Of a stretch of 64,000 nucleotides of DNA, positions 17,046-25,736 are shown one piece after another; the stretch's first letter is position 1, and each line of letters opens with the position of its first letter. The notes below the pieces were generated by a model that worked only from the letters and a program-made list of their open reading frames with translations, searched no databases and was not told where the DNA came from. The position numbers were made by a program, and so were the translations under genes. The DNA lies in NCBI GenBank assembly GCA_033391075.1, contig JAWPMV010000001.1:4464001-4528000 (forward strand). Direction: 5' to 3'. This DNA is from Bacteroidia bacterium. Lineage in GTDB: Bacteria > Bacteroidota > Bacteroidia > J057.

Positions 17046-17918
17046 CTACTTCATATCCATTTTCTTCTCCAGACCGGGCAAAGGATAAAGCTCGCTTTCT
17101 TCAAATCCGCCAAAAGAAAAGTCTTCAATGCTAAATTGGTGGAAATAGTTTTCCAGATCATCCGCCCTGATCACTCCATCATCAAGCAGAACCGGCATCT
17201 TCGTCGCTACTTTAAAACCATCGACTTCCCAGTAATCTAAATAAGCGATTGAACCATATTTATGTCGGGTAAGAGGATTGCCATTATCGCGTAAGGTGTA
17301 GATGCAATAATCCAGCAAGTGACTTTCCTGATTGATCCAGAGTATGTATTGATCATACTCTTCACTCGCTTCCTCACTGCCCCAACTCACAAATACCAAA
17401 TCGTATTTCTGACCTTTGAGTTCTCTCTCCCCATAGTACCGCTTCAATGGAGCATTCCGGAGACGATAAGGCAATTCGATGAAATAATGAAGAACCACGA
17501 TCCCAAATTCCATCGTCCGTGCCTCCGCTTTAGCTACTTCCCCACTCCCCGCAGGCTTTTCATAATATTGCCATCCTTGTACACCGATCAAATCTCCTTT
17601 CTTTTCGCCAGAAAGAAGCTCTGCATTTCCATCGAAAGTGTTGAAGTTGTATCGAAACTGAAATTGGGTATTGGGGTCCGGCCAAAGTTTAGCCATCTTT
17701 CCCAGAAAACCCTTCCAATCATCTGTAACCCGGGCCTGATATAGATTCTTTTCTTTTAGAACGTCAAAGCCCTGGGCTTCCAGAACCTGGTCCAGTATCT
17801 CATTGGCGATTTGCTCTGATTTTTGCGGATGTAATTCCGTAGGCTGACTAATGTCTGCAATTTTACAGGCATTTAATACTAATAGCGCACTTAGCAGAAT
17901 CAAGGGATTATTTTTCAT
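17046..17918 (-). CDS. Conserved lipoprotein, possibly DUF6503-like
   Basis: 290 residues with lipobox LLVLNAC at residue 18. After a linker, the protein begins with an amphipathic helix (ANEILDQVLEAQGFDVL) and continues as repeated strand pairs (WPDPNTQFQFRYNFNTFDGNAELL, YDLVFVSWGSEEASEEYDQYILWINQESHLLDYCIYTL). This resembles the LolA/LppX-like half-barrel of Bacteroidota lipoproteins. It is transcribed divergently from the AraC gene at 18044 and may be its regulated partner. The family assignment is from memory and weak. Confidence 0.7.
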   Translation of the reverse strand: MKNNPLILLSALLVLNACKIADISQPTELHPQKSEQIANEILDQVLEAQGFDVLKEKNLYQARVTDDWKGFLGKMAKLWPDPNTQFQFRYNFNTFDGNAELLSGEKKGDLIGVQGWQYYEKPAGSGEVAKAEARTMEFGIVVLHYFIELPYRLRNAPLKRYYGERELKGQKYDLVFVSWGSEEASEEYDQYILWINQESHLLDYCIYTLRDNGNPLTRHKYGSIAYLDYWEVDGFKVATKMPVLLDDGVIRADDLENYFHQFSIEDFSFGGFEESELYPLPGLEKKMDMK

Positions 17919-17968
17919 CGTTTTTATTTCTTTACAACAAAGCTAAAGAGGATTTAACCCTGAATAGA

Positions 17969-18004
17969 TGAGAGGAAGCGACAGAGAATTGAGAAAAAGC
18001 GACA
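17969..18004. promoter_or_regulatory. 21-bp direct repeat, candidate AraC-family binding site
   Basis: TGAGAGGAAGCGACA (17969-17983) and TGAGAAAAAGCGACA (17990-18004) agree in 13 of 15 positions and start exactly 21 bp apart. Two half-sites two helical turns apart is the classical AraC-family arrangement. A loose -7 box (TA-N4-TTTG, 18011-18020) follows directly before the AraC gene. Confidence 0.6.
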
Positions 18005-18043
18005 ATTATATAGATTTTTGCCAGCCTATAAGTAGCTTCAGAT

Positions 18044-19048
18044 ATGAAGCAGAAACTCATTTCAAAATCTCTCTTCAATAGTTGGCTCCAATTTGCTGCC
18101 CAGCAGGGCCACGATACCTCATCTATCCTGCAGCATCTGCAAATTCCTGAAACGGAACAGATGATTCCCTTTTCGAAGTTTGCCAATTTTGCACAGTGGC
18201 TGATGCAAAAGTCGGGAAACTCTCAAATTGGATATAGCTTAGGCAGACAATCCAGTTTGGCAGCTATGGGCATGGTCGGTCAATTGATTCAATCGAGTCG
18301 GAATATTCGGGAGGGACTGGAACATGCCTGTAAATTTTTCAATCTGTTGAGTGAGGTACTAAGTCTGAAACTAGAAGAAGGAGAAAAATATGCTTCCCTG
18401 ATATTTGAGTTGGATAAAGAATCAGTGCAAGACTTTCCGGAAGTTTGTCAACAACTCTTGCTCACTTCTATGATCTTCAGTTTCAAGGAAGTTTACTTTC
18501 TCACTTTACAGAAAGCTTATCCTCAGCAAGTCGATATCACCTTCGCCCCCATCCATCAAAAAGAAATGGAAGCCCTGTTTCAGTGCCAGATTCGGGCAAA
18601 GAGTAATCGGAACCTTATGGGATTCGAAAAGGAAGTATTGGACCAGAAGATATTCTTCGCCGATTATGAATTGATGCTTCATCTGGAAAAACTGGCTTGC
18701 CACCGCTTGGGAAAGCAGATGGAAAATCAGCAGGAATTCTCCGATAAGATAAAGGCACTGGTATACACTTTATTAGATCCCAGCTTTCCTTCACTGAAAA
18801 GCGTTTCTCTCCAATTGGGCATGTCAGAAAGAAACATCCAGAGAAAACTGAAAGAAGAAAACACCTCCTATTCTTCTTTAATCACAGAAATGAAGAAATC
18901 TATGGCCACCGCATTTCTGGACAAAAAGCTTAGCATTAAAGAAACCACTTACTTACTAGGATACTCAGAACCCAGCGCTTTTATCCACGCTTTTATTAGC
19001 TGGTTTGGTATTTCTCCGAAAAATTACCAAAATCAACAGATTGCATAG
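18044..19048 (+). CDS. AraC-family regulator with arabinose-binding-like N-terminal domain
   Basis: 334 residues. Residues about 10-200 form the Arabinose_bd-type sensor domain found in OruR/ArgR-like AraC proteins (FNSWLQFAAQQGHDTSSILQHL, FAQWLMQKSGNSQIGYSLGRQS, DITFAPIHQKEMEALFQCQIR). The C-terminus (about 235-330) holds the HTH_18 domain, with VSLQLGMSERNIQRKLKEE and ATAFLDKKLSIKETTYLLGYSEPSAFIHAFISWFG. The 125-bp divergent region upstream contains a 21-bp direct repeat. Regulation of the divergent lipoprotein gene and of itself is inferred. Confidence 0.9.
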   Translation: MKQKLISKSLFNSWLQFAAQQGHDTSSILQHLQIPETEQMIPFSKFANFAQWLMQKSGNSQIGYSLGRQSSLAAMGMVGQLIQSSRNIREGLEHACKFFNLLSEVLSLKLEEGEKYASLIFELDKESVQDFPEVCQQLLLTSMIFSFKEVYFLTLQKAYPQQVDITFAPIHQKEMEALFQCQIRAKSNRNLMGFEKEVLDQKIFFADYELMLHLEKLACHRLGKQMENQQEFSDKIKALVYTLLDPSFPSLKSVSLQLGMSERNIQRKLKEENTSYSSLITEMKKSMATAFLDKKLSIKETTYLLGYSEPSAFIHAFISWFGISPKNYQNQQIA

Positions 19049-19096
19049 ATTTGAATACGTGGAATCTGAGCAAGACATTTCCATAGATTTAACACA

Positions 19097-19669
19097 ATGA
19101 AAGAAGGACTTATAAAGAATACCTGGGAATTATTCCTGAAAGAAATACAGACCATCCTGAGTCTCCTATATTTATTGATGATCGGGATTGGAATGATTTT
19201 CAATTATAAAAAGTACATCAACTTTGGGATCAACATATTTGAATACGCAGACATCTTTCATTTTCTGATAGCACCTTTTCAGGACATACGCATCATTATG
19301 GTTTCTGTGATATCTCTCTTGATTCCGTTAAGTGTATATGGTCTCAGGAAAGCATTTTATAGCCAATTTCCAAAGCTCGGAAAAAAACTCAGTCTGGGAC
19401 TTCGGGATAAAAGCTGGTATCAAAAAGCAAGAATTATCTTTTGGGGTCTCATCATAATATTTTTTATTTCTGAGGCAGCTTTAGGTTATGCAAATTTCAT
19501 CAAAAACAACCTCGACTTTCAACCCAGTGTCAGTATTACCTATGCAGATAATGAGAAAATTCAGGGACAGCTCCTCGGCAAAACCAAAGAAGTTCTCTTT
19601 TTGCATCAAGCGGGAAAAGTAAAGGTAATTATGATTACTGCGGCAGTTAAAGAAATCGAAATTCTTTAG
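19097..19669 (+). CDS. Integral membrane protein of unknown function
   Basis: 190 residues with about three membrane segments: near 16-33 (IQTILSLLYLLMIGIGMIF), 60-80 (IIMVSVISLLIPLSVYGL) and 111-132 (IIFWGLIIIFFISEAALG). The C-terminal 50 residues form a soluble strand-rich region (VSITYADNEKIQGQLLGKTKEVLFL) like a small beta domain. No family is recognised. The 264 bp after it hold only an imperfect GGGGCTTTAT/ATAAAAGCCC inverted repeat (about 19803-19857). Confidence 0.6.
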   Translation: MKEGLIKNTWELFLKEIQTILSLLYLLMIGIGMIFNYKKYINFGINIFEYADIFHFLIAPFQDIRIIMVSVISLLIPLSVYGLRKAFYSQFPKLGKKLSLGLRDKSWYQKARIIFWGLIIIFFISEAALGYANFIKNNLDFQPSVSITYADNEKIQGQLLGKTKEVLFLHQAGKVKVIMITAAVKEIEIL

Positions 19670-19933
19670 CCGAGAAAAGAGCAAGAATTTTCGAAAAGAA
19701 ATCCAAGATTCAGGAAATTGAAAGGATTTATAAAATTATCGCTAAGTTGCTGCCCCAAAAATGCCTACAGAATACTAGCACAATTTTGACTAAGCCTCAG
19801 TAGGGGCTTTATATTTTAGGATAAAATGATCTTAGAAAGATTGATTGGATAAAAGCCCTAATCTTTTTCTTGAGAGATCGAATTAGCCACAAATTCTTAA
19901 TATCTTCGGCTCAAATTAAAATTCACTACTAGC

Positions 19934-21277
19934 ATGTATTTCTCACTACTAAGCAAGAATTACCTCAAACTAGCTATACTCTTTACTTTCCTCATCTCCT
20001 TTTCCTGTACTGCAGAAAAAGAAGTTGCAAAAACCAACAAAGTTGAAATCCGAAAAACCGGTTTAGAATATGATTTCTATATCAATGACCAACTCTTTCA
20101 GATAAAAGGAGCAGGTCTGGATGTCAATAATGGAAAAAACTTCAAAGCCCTTTCTGAAGCAGGTGCAAATACCTTTAGAACCTGGCGAACGGACCATGCT
20201 GAAATGGAATTGGACTCCGCCCTTAAATACAATTTCAAGATTGCTATGGGCATTGATATGGGAAAAGAGCTCGAGCATTTCGACTATAATGATACCGAAG
20301 CTGTAAAAAAGCAGTTTGAACGCATAAAAGGAGAAATCCAGGAATACAAGGATCATCCGGCTCTCCTGTGTTGGGTGGTAGGAAATGAATTGAATCTCTT
20401 GATACAGGAAGATGGTTCTTTAGGGAAAATAAACCCCAAGGCTTATGATGCACTTTCTGATATTGTAGATTATATCCATGAAGTAGATCCAAATCATCCT
20501 GTAACCACTACTTTTGCAGCCGGTGCGCATGGCGAGCATGTAAAGGTCATGCTAGAAAGATGTCCACAAATAGATTTCCTTTCTTATCAGGTGTACAACG
20601 ATCTCATCAACCTGCCTCGTCAGGAAATGGCTAATAATCTGGATATTCCCTACCTGGTGACAGAATTTGGTCCAAAAGGGCATTGGGAAATGCCATCAAC
20701 AAGTTGGGGGCGTGAAATCGAGGAGAACTCAAGCCAAAAAGCTGAAGGACTGAGAGAGCGGATGCGCATCGGGCTAAGCTCCGATACAACTGGAAGAAAT
20801 ATGGGAGGCTATGCTTTCGTTTGGGGACAAAAGCAGGAAAGAACTCCTACCTGGTACGGGATGTTTAATAAAGATGGTAAAGCCACTGCCGTGGTGGATG
20901 AATTGACTTTGTTCTGGTCAGGCGCTTATCCGTCCAACAGAGCCCCTGCAGTTGAGGGAATGAAACTGGATGATAAAGTAAGTACGGATAATATCAGCCT
21001 GAAAGCAGGAACTGAGTACCAAAGTGAAGTTATGGCATTTGACCATGAAGAAGATGCCCTAAGCTACAAATGGGTGCTCATGGAAGAAGTAGGTGCAAGG
21101 AGCCAGGGAGGAGCCTTTGAGGCCGAACCTGAAGTTCTTGAACTTGACATTATTTCAGAAGAAAACGGAAAAATCACCTTCAAGGCACCTGCGAATAAAG
21201 GCGAATATCGAATTTTCTGCTATATCTACGACGATCAGAAAGTTGCTAACGCAAATATTCCTTTTTTGGTAGAGTAA
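19934..21277 (+). CDS. Glycoside hydrolase family 2-type TIM-barrel lipoprotein
   Basis: 447 residues with lipobox LISFSC. The catalytic barrel resembles the C-terminal TIM barrel of GH2 enzymes: FQIKGAGLDVN, GANTFRTWRTDH, HPALLCWVVGNELN (acid/base Glu in GNELN), VDPNHPVTTTF, YQVYND, and YLVTEFGPKGHW with the nucleophile Glu in TEFG. It lacks the jelly-roll and immunoglobulin domains that precede the barrel in full GH2 enzymes and instead ends in a C-terminal immunoglobulin-like region of about 110 residues. The glycan substrate is unknown. It was probably acquired for use at the cell surface. Confidence 0.85.
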   Translation: MYFSLLSKNYLKLAILFTFLISFSCTAEKEVAKTNKVEIRKTGLEYDFYINDQLFQIKGAGLDVNNGKNFKALSEAGANTFRTWRTDHAEMELDSALKYNFKIAMGIDMGKELEHFDYNDTEAVKKQFERIKGEIQEYKDHPALLCWVVGNELNLLIQEDGSLGKINPKAYDALSDIVDYIHEVDPNHPVTTTFAAGAHGEHVKVMLERCPQIDFLSYQVYNDLINLPRQEMANNLDIPYLVTEFGPKGHWEMPSTSWGREIEENSSQKAEGLRERMRIGLSSDTTGRNMGGYAFVWGQKQERTPTWYGMFNKDGKATAVVDELTLFWSGAYPSNRAPAVEGMKLDDKVSTDNISLKAGTEYQSEVMAFDHEEDALSYKWVLMEEVGARSQGGAFEAEPEVLELDIISEENGKITFKAPANKGEYRIFCYIYDDQKVANANIPFLVE

Positions 21278-21347
21278 AGCCTATCTGGCCATTCGAAGGA
21301 GACTATTTCCCATTCCTCTGTTTTTTTCCTAAGTTGGTTTAAGCAAG

Positions 21348-22193
21348 ATGGAATTTTTCAGGAATATAGTTAAGCACCTTAATAAGCCTTTCCCCGAGCA
21401 GAGTAGCAATTTTGGAGAGCCCAAAATTCTGGCTGCCCTCAGCTTATTTGTAGCCTTATTCCTTTTTGTATTCCAGCCTTTTGGTATTTCGACCATAGAA
21501 TCCAACAAATTCCTCATCTGCCTGGGATTTGGAGCCATGACCTTCCTGGGAAGCAGTCTGTATGAATTTATAGTTGGGAAGGTGCTGAAACTAAAGGGAG
21601 AGCTGGAAAAATGGACCCTGGGAAAATGGATGCTCAATAATCTGGGGATCATGCTCGTCATAAGCCTTGCAAACTTCCTTTTTGCCAGACTAGTCTTTTT
21701 TGGCTATATCCAGTGGGAGCTGTTTCCGGCCATGATGTACGGCACATTTATGATAGGGATCATCCCGATTTCCGTCCTGGGCGCATTTATCGTATGGCAG
21801 CAGGAAAAAAAGTATATAGGGATAGCTGAAAGTATGAATCAACAGCCCCTCTCATCTTCTTCACAGAAAGCTATCAATGAAAAGCATCTTTTCCAGATCC
21901 CACTCAGCAATATTCGCTATATACAAGGTTTACAAAACTATGTTAGCCTGGCTTATATAAATGAGGAAGGTCTATTAAAAAAGAAAACAGAACGAGCGAC
22001 CCTAAAACATATTCTGGATAATCTTTCAGACAGTTCAATCATTCGCTCTCATCGATCTTTTCTGGTCAATAGTTCCTACATCCTTTCTGCTTCCGGCAAT
22101 GCCCAGGGACTGCTACTTAGCCTTGCTGACTGTGATCGGGAGATTCCTGTTTCTCGGACCTATGTACCTACCTTTAGAGCAGAAATCGTATAA
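21348..22193 (+). CDS. Membrane-anchored LytTR-family transcriptional regulator
   Basis: 281 residues. Four hydrophobic segments span about residues 28-145 (ILAALSLFVALFLFVFQPFG, FLICLGFGAMTFLG, LGIMLVISLANFLFARLVFF, MMYGTFMIGIIPISVLGAFIV). A C-terminal LytTR DNA-binding domain follows at about 180-280, with IPLSNIRYIQGLQNYVSLAY and IIRSHRSFLVNSSYI. There is no receiver domain, so it probably senses membrane or envelope signals directly. A four-fold 20-bp direct repeat starts 8 bp after its stop codon, before the amidohydrolase gene, its probable target. Confidence 0.88.
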   Translation: MEFFRNIVKHLNKPFPEQSSNFGEPKILAALSLFVALFLFVFQPFGISTIESNKFLICLGFGAMTFLGSSLYEFIVGKVLKLKGELEKWTLGKWMLNNLGIMLVISLANFLFARLVFFGYIQWELFPAMMYGTFMIGIIPISVLGAFIVWQQEKKYIGIAESMNQQPLSSSSQKAINEKHLFQIPLSNIRYIQGLQNYVSLAYINEEGLLKKKTERATLKHILDNLSDSSIIRSHRSFLVNSSYILSASGNAQGLLLSLADCDREIPVSRTYVPTFRAEIV

Positions 22194-22200
22194 AACAGCT

Positions 22201-22280
22201 TTGTAATTCGTCCCACTGCCTTGCAAACAGTCACTTTGCCTTGTAATTCGTACCACTTCCCTCTCAGTCGTCACATCTTC
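22201..22280. promoter_or_regulatory. Four tandem 20-bp repeats, candidate LytTR binding array
   Basis: Four units begin at 22201, 22221, 22241 and 22261. Unit 1 (TTGTAATTCGTCCCACTGCC) and unit 3 (TTGTAATTCGTACCACTTCC) match in 18 of 20 positions. Units 2 and 4 keep the GT at positions 10-11 and the pyrimidine-rich end. A 20-bp step keeps the sites near two helical turns, as expected for LytTR proteins bound to direct repeats. Confidence 0.65.
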
Positions 22281-22281
22281 C

Positions 22282-22312
22282 TTGTCCACAGCAGTTTGAG
22301 CGCATAGTTTTG
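22282..22312 (+). promoter_or_regulatory. Promoter of the amidohydrolase gene
   Basis: TTG at 22282-22284 (-33) and TAGTTTTG at 22305-22312 (-7, TAnnTTTG) are 20 bp apart. The -33 element abuts the last 20-bp repeat. The -7 box covers an in-frame upstream ATG at 22310, which therefore cannot be the translation start. Confidence 0.6.
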
Positions 22313-22339
22313 TTTTGTCCATCACTCAAACCTTTTATT

Positions 22340-23869
22340 ATGAAGCTCAAAAAAGTTCTAAAATACGTCCTGATCTTCCTTCTCCTGGGTAGCCTGATAC
22401 TCCTCTATCTCGCACAGCAAAATACAATCAGGATTTATGGGGGGAAAACAGAAATTGTGAATCATAGTGATTTTCAGATAGAGCAGAAATCCTTTTGCAT
22501 AGAGCATGTAAATCTCCTGGCTGAAGACGGAGAAAGTTTTATCTCCAATCAACGAATATGCATCGATAACGGAAAAATCGTTTCCGTGGATAGCAGTTTC
22601 CAGGCTCCTTCAGACTGGCCCACAATAGATGGTTCCGGAAAATACCTCATACCGGGTCTGATTGATTCACATGTGCACCTTTTCAAAAGTCAAAACGACC
22701 TTTTACTCTACCTGGCTACAGGAGTTACAGAAATCCGTGAAATGATCGGGGAAGAAGATCATTTGCAATGGCGTGAAGAAATTAAAGCAGGAAGACCCGG
22801 ACCTGATATGTTCATTGCCTCTCCCCGCCTGGGAAGTTTTGGTTTCATGGAAGGATGGTTTATGAAAGTTAGCCAGGGCTTCAACAATATCAGAGATGCC
22901 AAAGAAGCCGAAAGTTATGTCAATAGATACGCCGAACTAGGCTATGATGCAGTGAAGATTTATTGTTATCTCAATGAAGAAGCCTATGAAGCGGTCAATA
23001 AGTATGCGGTGGAAAAAGGAATGAAAGTGGTCGGACATATACCCTTTGACCTTGAGCTGGATGCTATATGGAATTCAAATCAAACTGAAATTGCCCATAT
23101 CGAAGAATTGATGAATGCTTTCCGCAGAGAATATGGACGATTTGAAACGCAGGAGGAGGCAGATGATTTTTTAGCCTATGTAGATCGGCGTAGCAGAGAG
23201 ATCGCTCCTAATCTCAAAGAAAACAGGATTTCAGTTACGACTACCATTTGGCTTACCCAAAGTTTCGTCAGACAGAAATTTGAATTGGAGAAAGTGCTCA
23301 AAGAAGTAGAACTCGCATATGAAAATCCGGGCATCAGTGAGTGGGATGAAAAAATTCCCGGAGGTCTGGGATGGTTGCCTCATATTAACCGCTATAAAAT
23401 GCCTGAAGGATTAACTGAAGGAGAAAAGGCAGGACAAAAGATTTGGTGGTATACCTATGGATATGCCTGTCAGCTCATCCTGGGAAGTCTGCATGAAGAA
23501 GGAGTGAGTATCATAGCCGGAACAGATGCAAACCTTCCTCCTACCGTTCCAGGCTTTTCCCTGCATAACGAACTACAAGCTATGCAAGAAGCAGGAATGT
23601 CACAGGCAGAAGTCCTGAGATCAGCTACAGCCATTCCCGCTCAATGGATGGGCAGTAATACGGGAGTCATAGCGGAGGGCTTCAAAGCCAATCTCTTATT
23701 ATTGGATCAAAATCCGCTGGCTGATATTTCTCATACCCAAAGTATAAACACGGTCATCCTCGATGGACGGATATACCCAAGAGCTCAGTTAGATGAAATA
23801 CTGAAAGCCGTAAAAGCAGCAACTGATGCAAGCAGGACAGAAGATATAAGTCGATTTTCTTCGGACTAA
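22340..23869 (+). CDS. Membrane-anchored imidazolonepropionase-like amidohydrolase
   Basis: 509 residues from the ATG at 22340; a start 30 bp earlier would lie within the promoter. An N-terminal membrane anchor (VLIFLLLGSLILLYLA) is followed by an amidohydrolase barrel. Metal-site motifs are DSHVHLF, the lysine of DAVKIY, GHIPFD, EIAHIEEL and GTDANLPP. Members hydrolyse cyclic amides, dipeptides or organophosphates; the substrate is not predictable. Control by the LytTR protein is inferred from the repeat array. A second exported relative lies at 43809-45302. Confidence 0.88.
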   Translation: MKLKKVLKYVLIFLLLGSLILLYLAQQNTIRIYGGKTEIVNHSDFQIEQKSFCIEHVNLLAEDGESFISNQRICIDNGKIVSVDSSFQAPSDWPTIDGSGKYLIPGLIDSHVHLFKSQNDLLLYLATGVTEIREMIGEEDHLQWREEIKAGRPGPDMFIASPRLGSFGFMEGWFMKVSQGFNNIRDAKEAESYVNRYAELGYDAVKIYCYLNEEAYEAVNKYAVEKGMKVVGHIPFDLELDAIWNSNQTEIAHIEELMNAFRREYGRFETQEEADDFLAYVDRRSREIAPNLKENRISVTTTIWLTQSFVRQKFELEKVLKEVELAYENPGISEWDEKIPGGLGWLPHINRYKMPEGLTEGEKAGQKIWWYTYGYACQLILGSLHEEGVSIIAGTDANLPPTVPGFSLHNELQAMQEAGMSQAEVLRSATAIPAQWMGSNTGVIAEGFKANLLLLDQNPLADISHTQSINTVILDGRIYPRAQLDEILKAVKAATDASRTEDISRFSSD

Positions 23870-24202
23870 AAAGTACCTACGGAAAGAAATAGATGCAGGA
23901 GAATTAAAGGAAACAGTATTTCCTCTTGCTTCTATTTTTTTCTATTAGAGAAACCTTCAAGTGCGTCAATATTAGGCATTATCCATAATACAACACATTG
24001 ACTTCCCGATTATTTAGCTGCCTATTATTCTGCATTTCAATTCTTTTTTATCCAGTCAATATATACACAGGTGATGGAAGATTTGGAGGAATAAGCACTC
24101 CTTTTAGCCAAACAAAATTGAGCAAAAAAACTGAGCCGCTATCGTATCAGATAGGGAAATGATTTGCCTCCTTCCTATATTGGGAATTGTAAACAATCAG
24201 AT
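23870..24202. other. 333-bp intergenic region without a gene
   Basis: No open frame with gene-like content is visible. The first part holds an imperfect long stem (GAAAGAAATAGATGCAGGAG pairing loosely with CTCTTGCTTCTATTTTTTTC, about 23880-23942) ending in a T-run, a possible terminator for the amidohydrolase. The rest is AT-rich with no clear promoter box. Confidence 0.4.
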
Positions 24203-24892
24203 ATGAAATCCAAGTTGCTGCTACTCCACGGTGCATTGGGCAGTTCAAAACAATTTGAGCCACTCAAAATCCAGCTGAAAGACACCTATGAGCTCTATGA
24301 TTTGAACTTTGAAGGTCATGGGGGAAGAAGCTCAGAAAATGAATTTTCCATCCAGCTTTTTACAGAAAATGTTATATCCTTCCTTTCAGCCAAAACCCTT
24401 TCAAAGGTCAATATCTTTGGCTATAGCATGGGAGGCTATGTCGCACTGAATCTGGCTCATCAACGTCCGGAATTAGTCGATAAAATCATCACGCTGGGGA
24501 CTAAGTTTGACTGGACAGAGGAATCAGCAGCTAAAGAAACGCGCATGTTGAATCCTGAAAAGATCGAAGAAAAAGTGCCAAAATTCGCAGAGATGCTAAA
24601 ACAACAGCATGCTCCATTGGATTGGAAAGAATTGATGCGAAAAACAGCCCAAATGATGTTGAGCATCGGTGCGGGAGCAAAGCTTCATCCGGAACAACTC
24701 AAGCGAATCCAACAAAATGTAATCATCGGCCTGGGCAGTGAAGACAAAATGGTTAGCCAGGAAGAATCGGAAAAAGCTGCCGATTTATTGCCCAATTCGA
24801 ATTTTGTCAGGCTAGAGGGAATTCCTCATCCGATAGATCGCATAGATCCTTCCATCCTGGCCGCTTATATCCAGCAAGCCTTTAGCCAGTAA
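24203..24892 (+). CDS. Alpha/beta hydrolase
   Basis: 229 residues from the ATG at 24203; an upstream TTG at 24164 would only add an uncharged non-conserved tail. The motifs are LLLHGALGSS (oxyanion hole), the nucleophile elbow FGYSMGGYVAL, the acid region GLGSEDKMV and the catalytic His in EGIPHPIDR. The enzyme is cytosolic and resembles MenH-like and esterase members; the substrate is unknown. The Crp/Fnr gene starts 16 bp downstream, so the two are likely cotranscribed. Confidence 0.85.
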   Translation: MKSKLLLLHGALGSSKQFEPLKIQLKDTYELYDLNFEGHGGRSSENEFSIQLFTENVISFLSAKTLSKVNIFGYSMGGYVALNLAHQRPELVDKIITLGTKFDWTEESAAKETRMLNPEKIEEKVPKFAEMLKQQHAPLDWKELMRKTAQMMLSIGAGAKLHPEQLKRIQQNVIIGLGSEDKMVSQEESEKAADLLPNSNFVRLEGIPHPIDRIDPSILAAYIQQAFSQ

Positions 24893-24908
24893 AACAAGCT
24901 ATCAACAG

Positions 24909-25463
24909 ATGCAATCCTCCCAGGCCTTATCTCCTCAGATTGTAGAGCTTTTGCACCTATACGGCACAAAGCGAGAAATGAGTGCGCATGAGATTTTAAT
25001 TGGGGTTGGGGAAAGTTGCAACAGCATTTATTATGTATTGAAAGGTGGTTTTCTGAGAAAGTTTTACAATGAAACCTCCGATGTACTGCGTAGCATTTCC
25101 TTTCATCTAGCGGAACATCGCCCTTTCATGACCCTCAATGAAAGTTATTTTACAGGAACAGCATCTTTATACGAAATCCGGAGTTTTACCAGTTCTGAAG
25201 TTCTGGTATTTGAAAGGGAGCTCGTTGAGAAAATGAATAAAGAACATCCTTTTGTCAGGGAGTTTTACGACAAATGGATACTCGGCACCTTGCTCTTCGA
25301 AAATGAATTCAAAGCCCGTCTGATCAGCTACAGCAGCCAGGAATTTTATGACTACCTCCTCAAAGAATATCCTGAAATCATAAAACAGGTCCCCGCTAAA
25401 TACATTGCGGAAATCATGCGCATTTCCCCCGAATGGCTTAGCAAACTTAAACAAAAGCGCTAG
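24909..25463 (+). CDS. Crp/Fnr-family regulator, first of four
   Basis: 184 residues. An N-terminal cyclic-nucleotide-binding fold (EILIGVGESCNSIYYVLKGGFLRKFYNE) is followed by a helical linker and a C-terminal HTH (QVPAKYIAEIMRISPEWLSKLKQ). It lacks the arginine/serine phosphate-binding cassette typical of true cAMP-binding proteins, so the ligand is uncertain. Such short Crp-like proteins are abundant in Bacteroidota. The hairpin CTTGAA-TTAG-TTCAAG (25477-25492) follows as a weak terminator candidate. Confidence 0.8.
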   Translation: MQSSQALSPQIVELLHLYGTKREMSAHEILIGVGESCNSIYYVLKGGFLRKFYNETSDVLRSISFHLAEHRPFMTLNESYFTGTASLYEIRSFTSSEVLVFERELVEKMNKEHPFVREFYDKWILGTLLFENEFKARLISYSSQEFYDYLLKEYPEIIKQVPAKYIAEIMRISPEWLSKLKQKR

Positions 25464-25476
25464 CCTCCCTCACTTT

Positions 25477-25503
25477 CTTGAATTAGTTCAAGGATCATTT
25501 TCC
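25477..25503 (+). terminator. Weak hairpin after the Crp gene
   Basis: CTTGAA/TTCAAG with a 4-nt loop and a short T-run (CATTTTCC) follows. The stem is only 6 bp. The remaining 230 bp before the next gene show no recognisable gene. Confidence 0.3.
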
Positions 25504-25736
25504 AATTCTTCCCTAATATTGAATTGCAACATTCACATGAATCTATGGTTTGAATCTTTAGCTGAATATAGAGATACAAAATCCTAATCTAAGGTGTGTT
25601 AGAACTAGAACGACTGTAAATAGATGGACTTAGGTCCTGACCCTTGTTTAGGCATTCCGATTTTGCGCAATTTTTCCAAAAAAATGCAAAAAGCCTTCCC
25701 AGACAAACAGAAGAATTATCTAAAAAAAAACTTCTC

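Noticed and set aside
19803-19857. Inverted repeat GGGGCTTTAT/ATAAAAGCCC in the 264-bp gap before the glycosidase
   Set aside because: Long loop and mismatches; no T-run and no repeat elsewhere, so it is not a supported terminator or mobile element.
22310-22339. An ATG ten codons upstream as start of the amidohydrolase
   Set aside because: It lies inside the -7 promoter element; the later ATG at 22340 directly precedes the membrane anchor.
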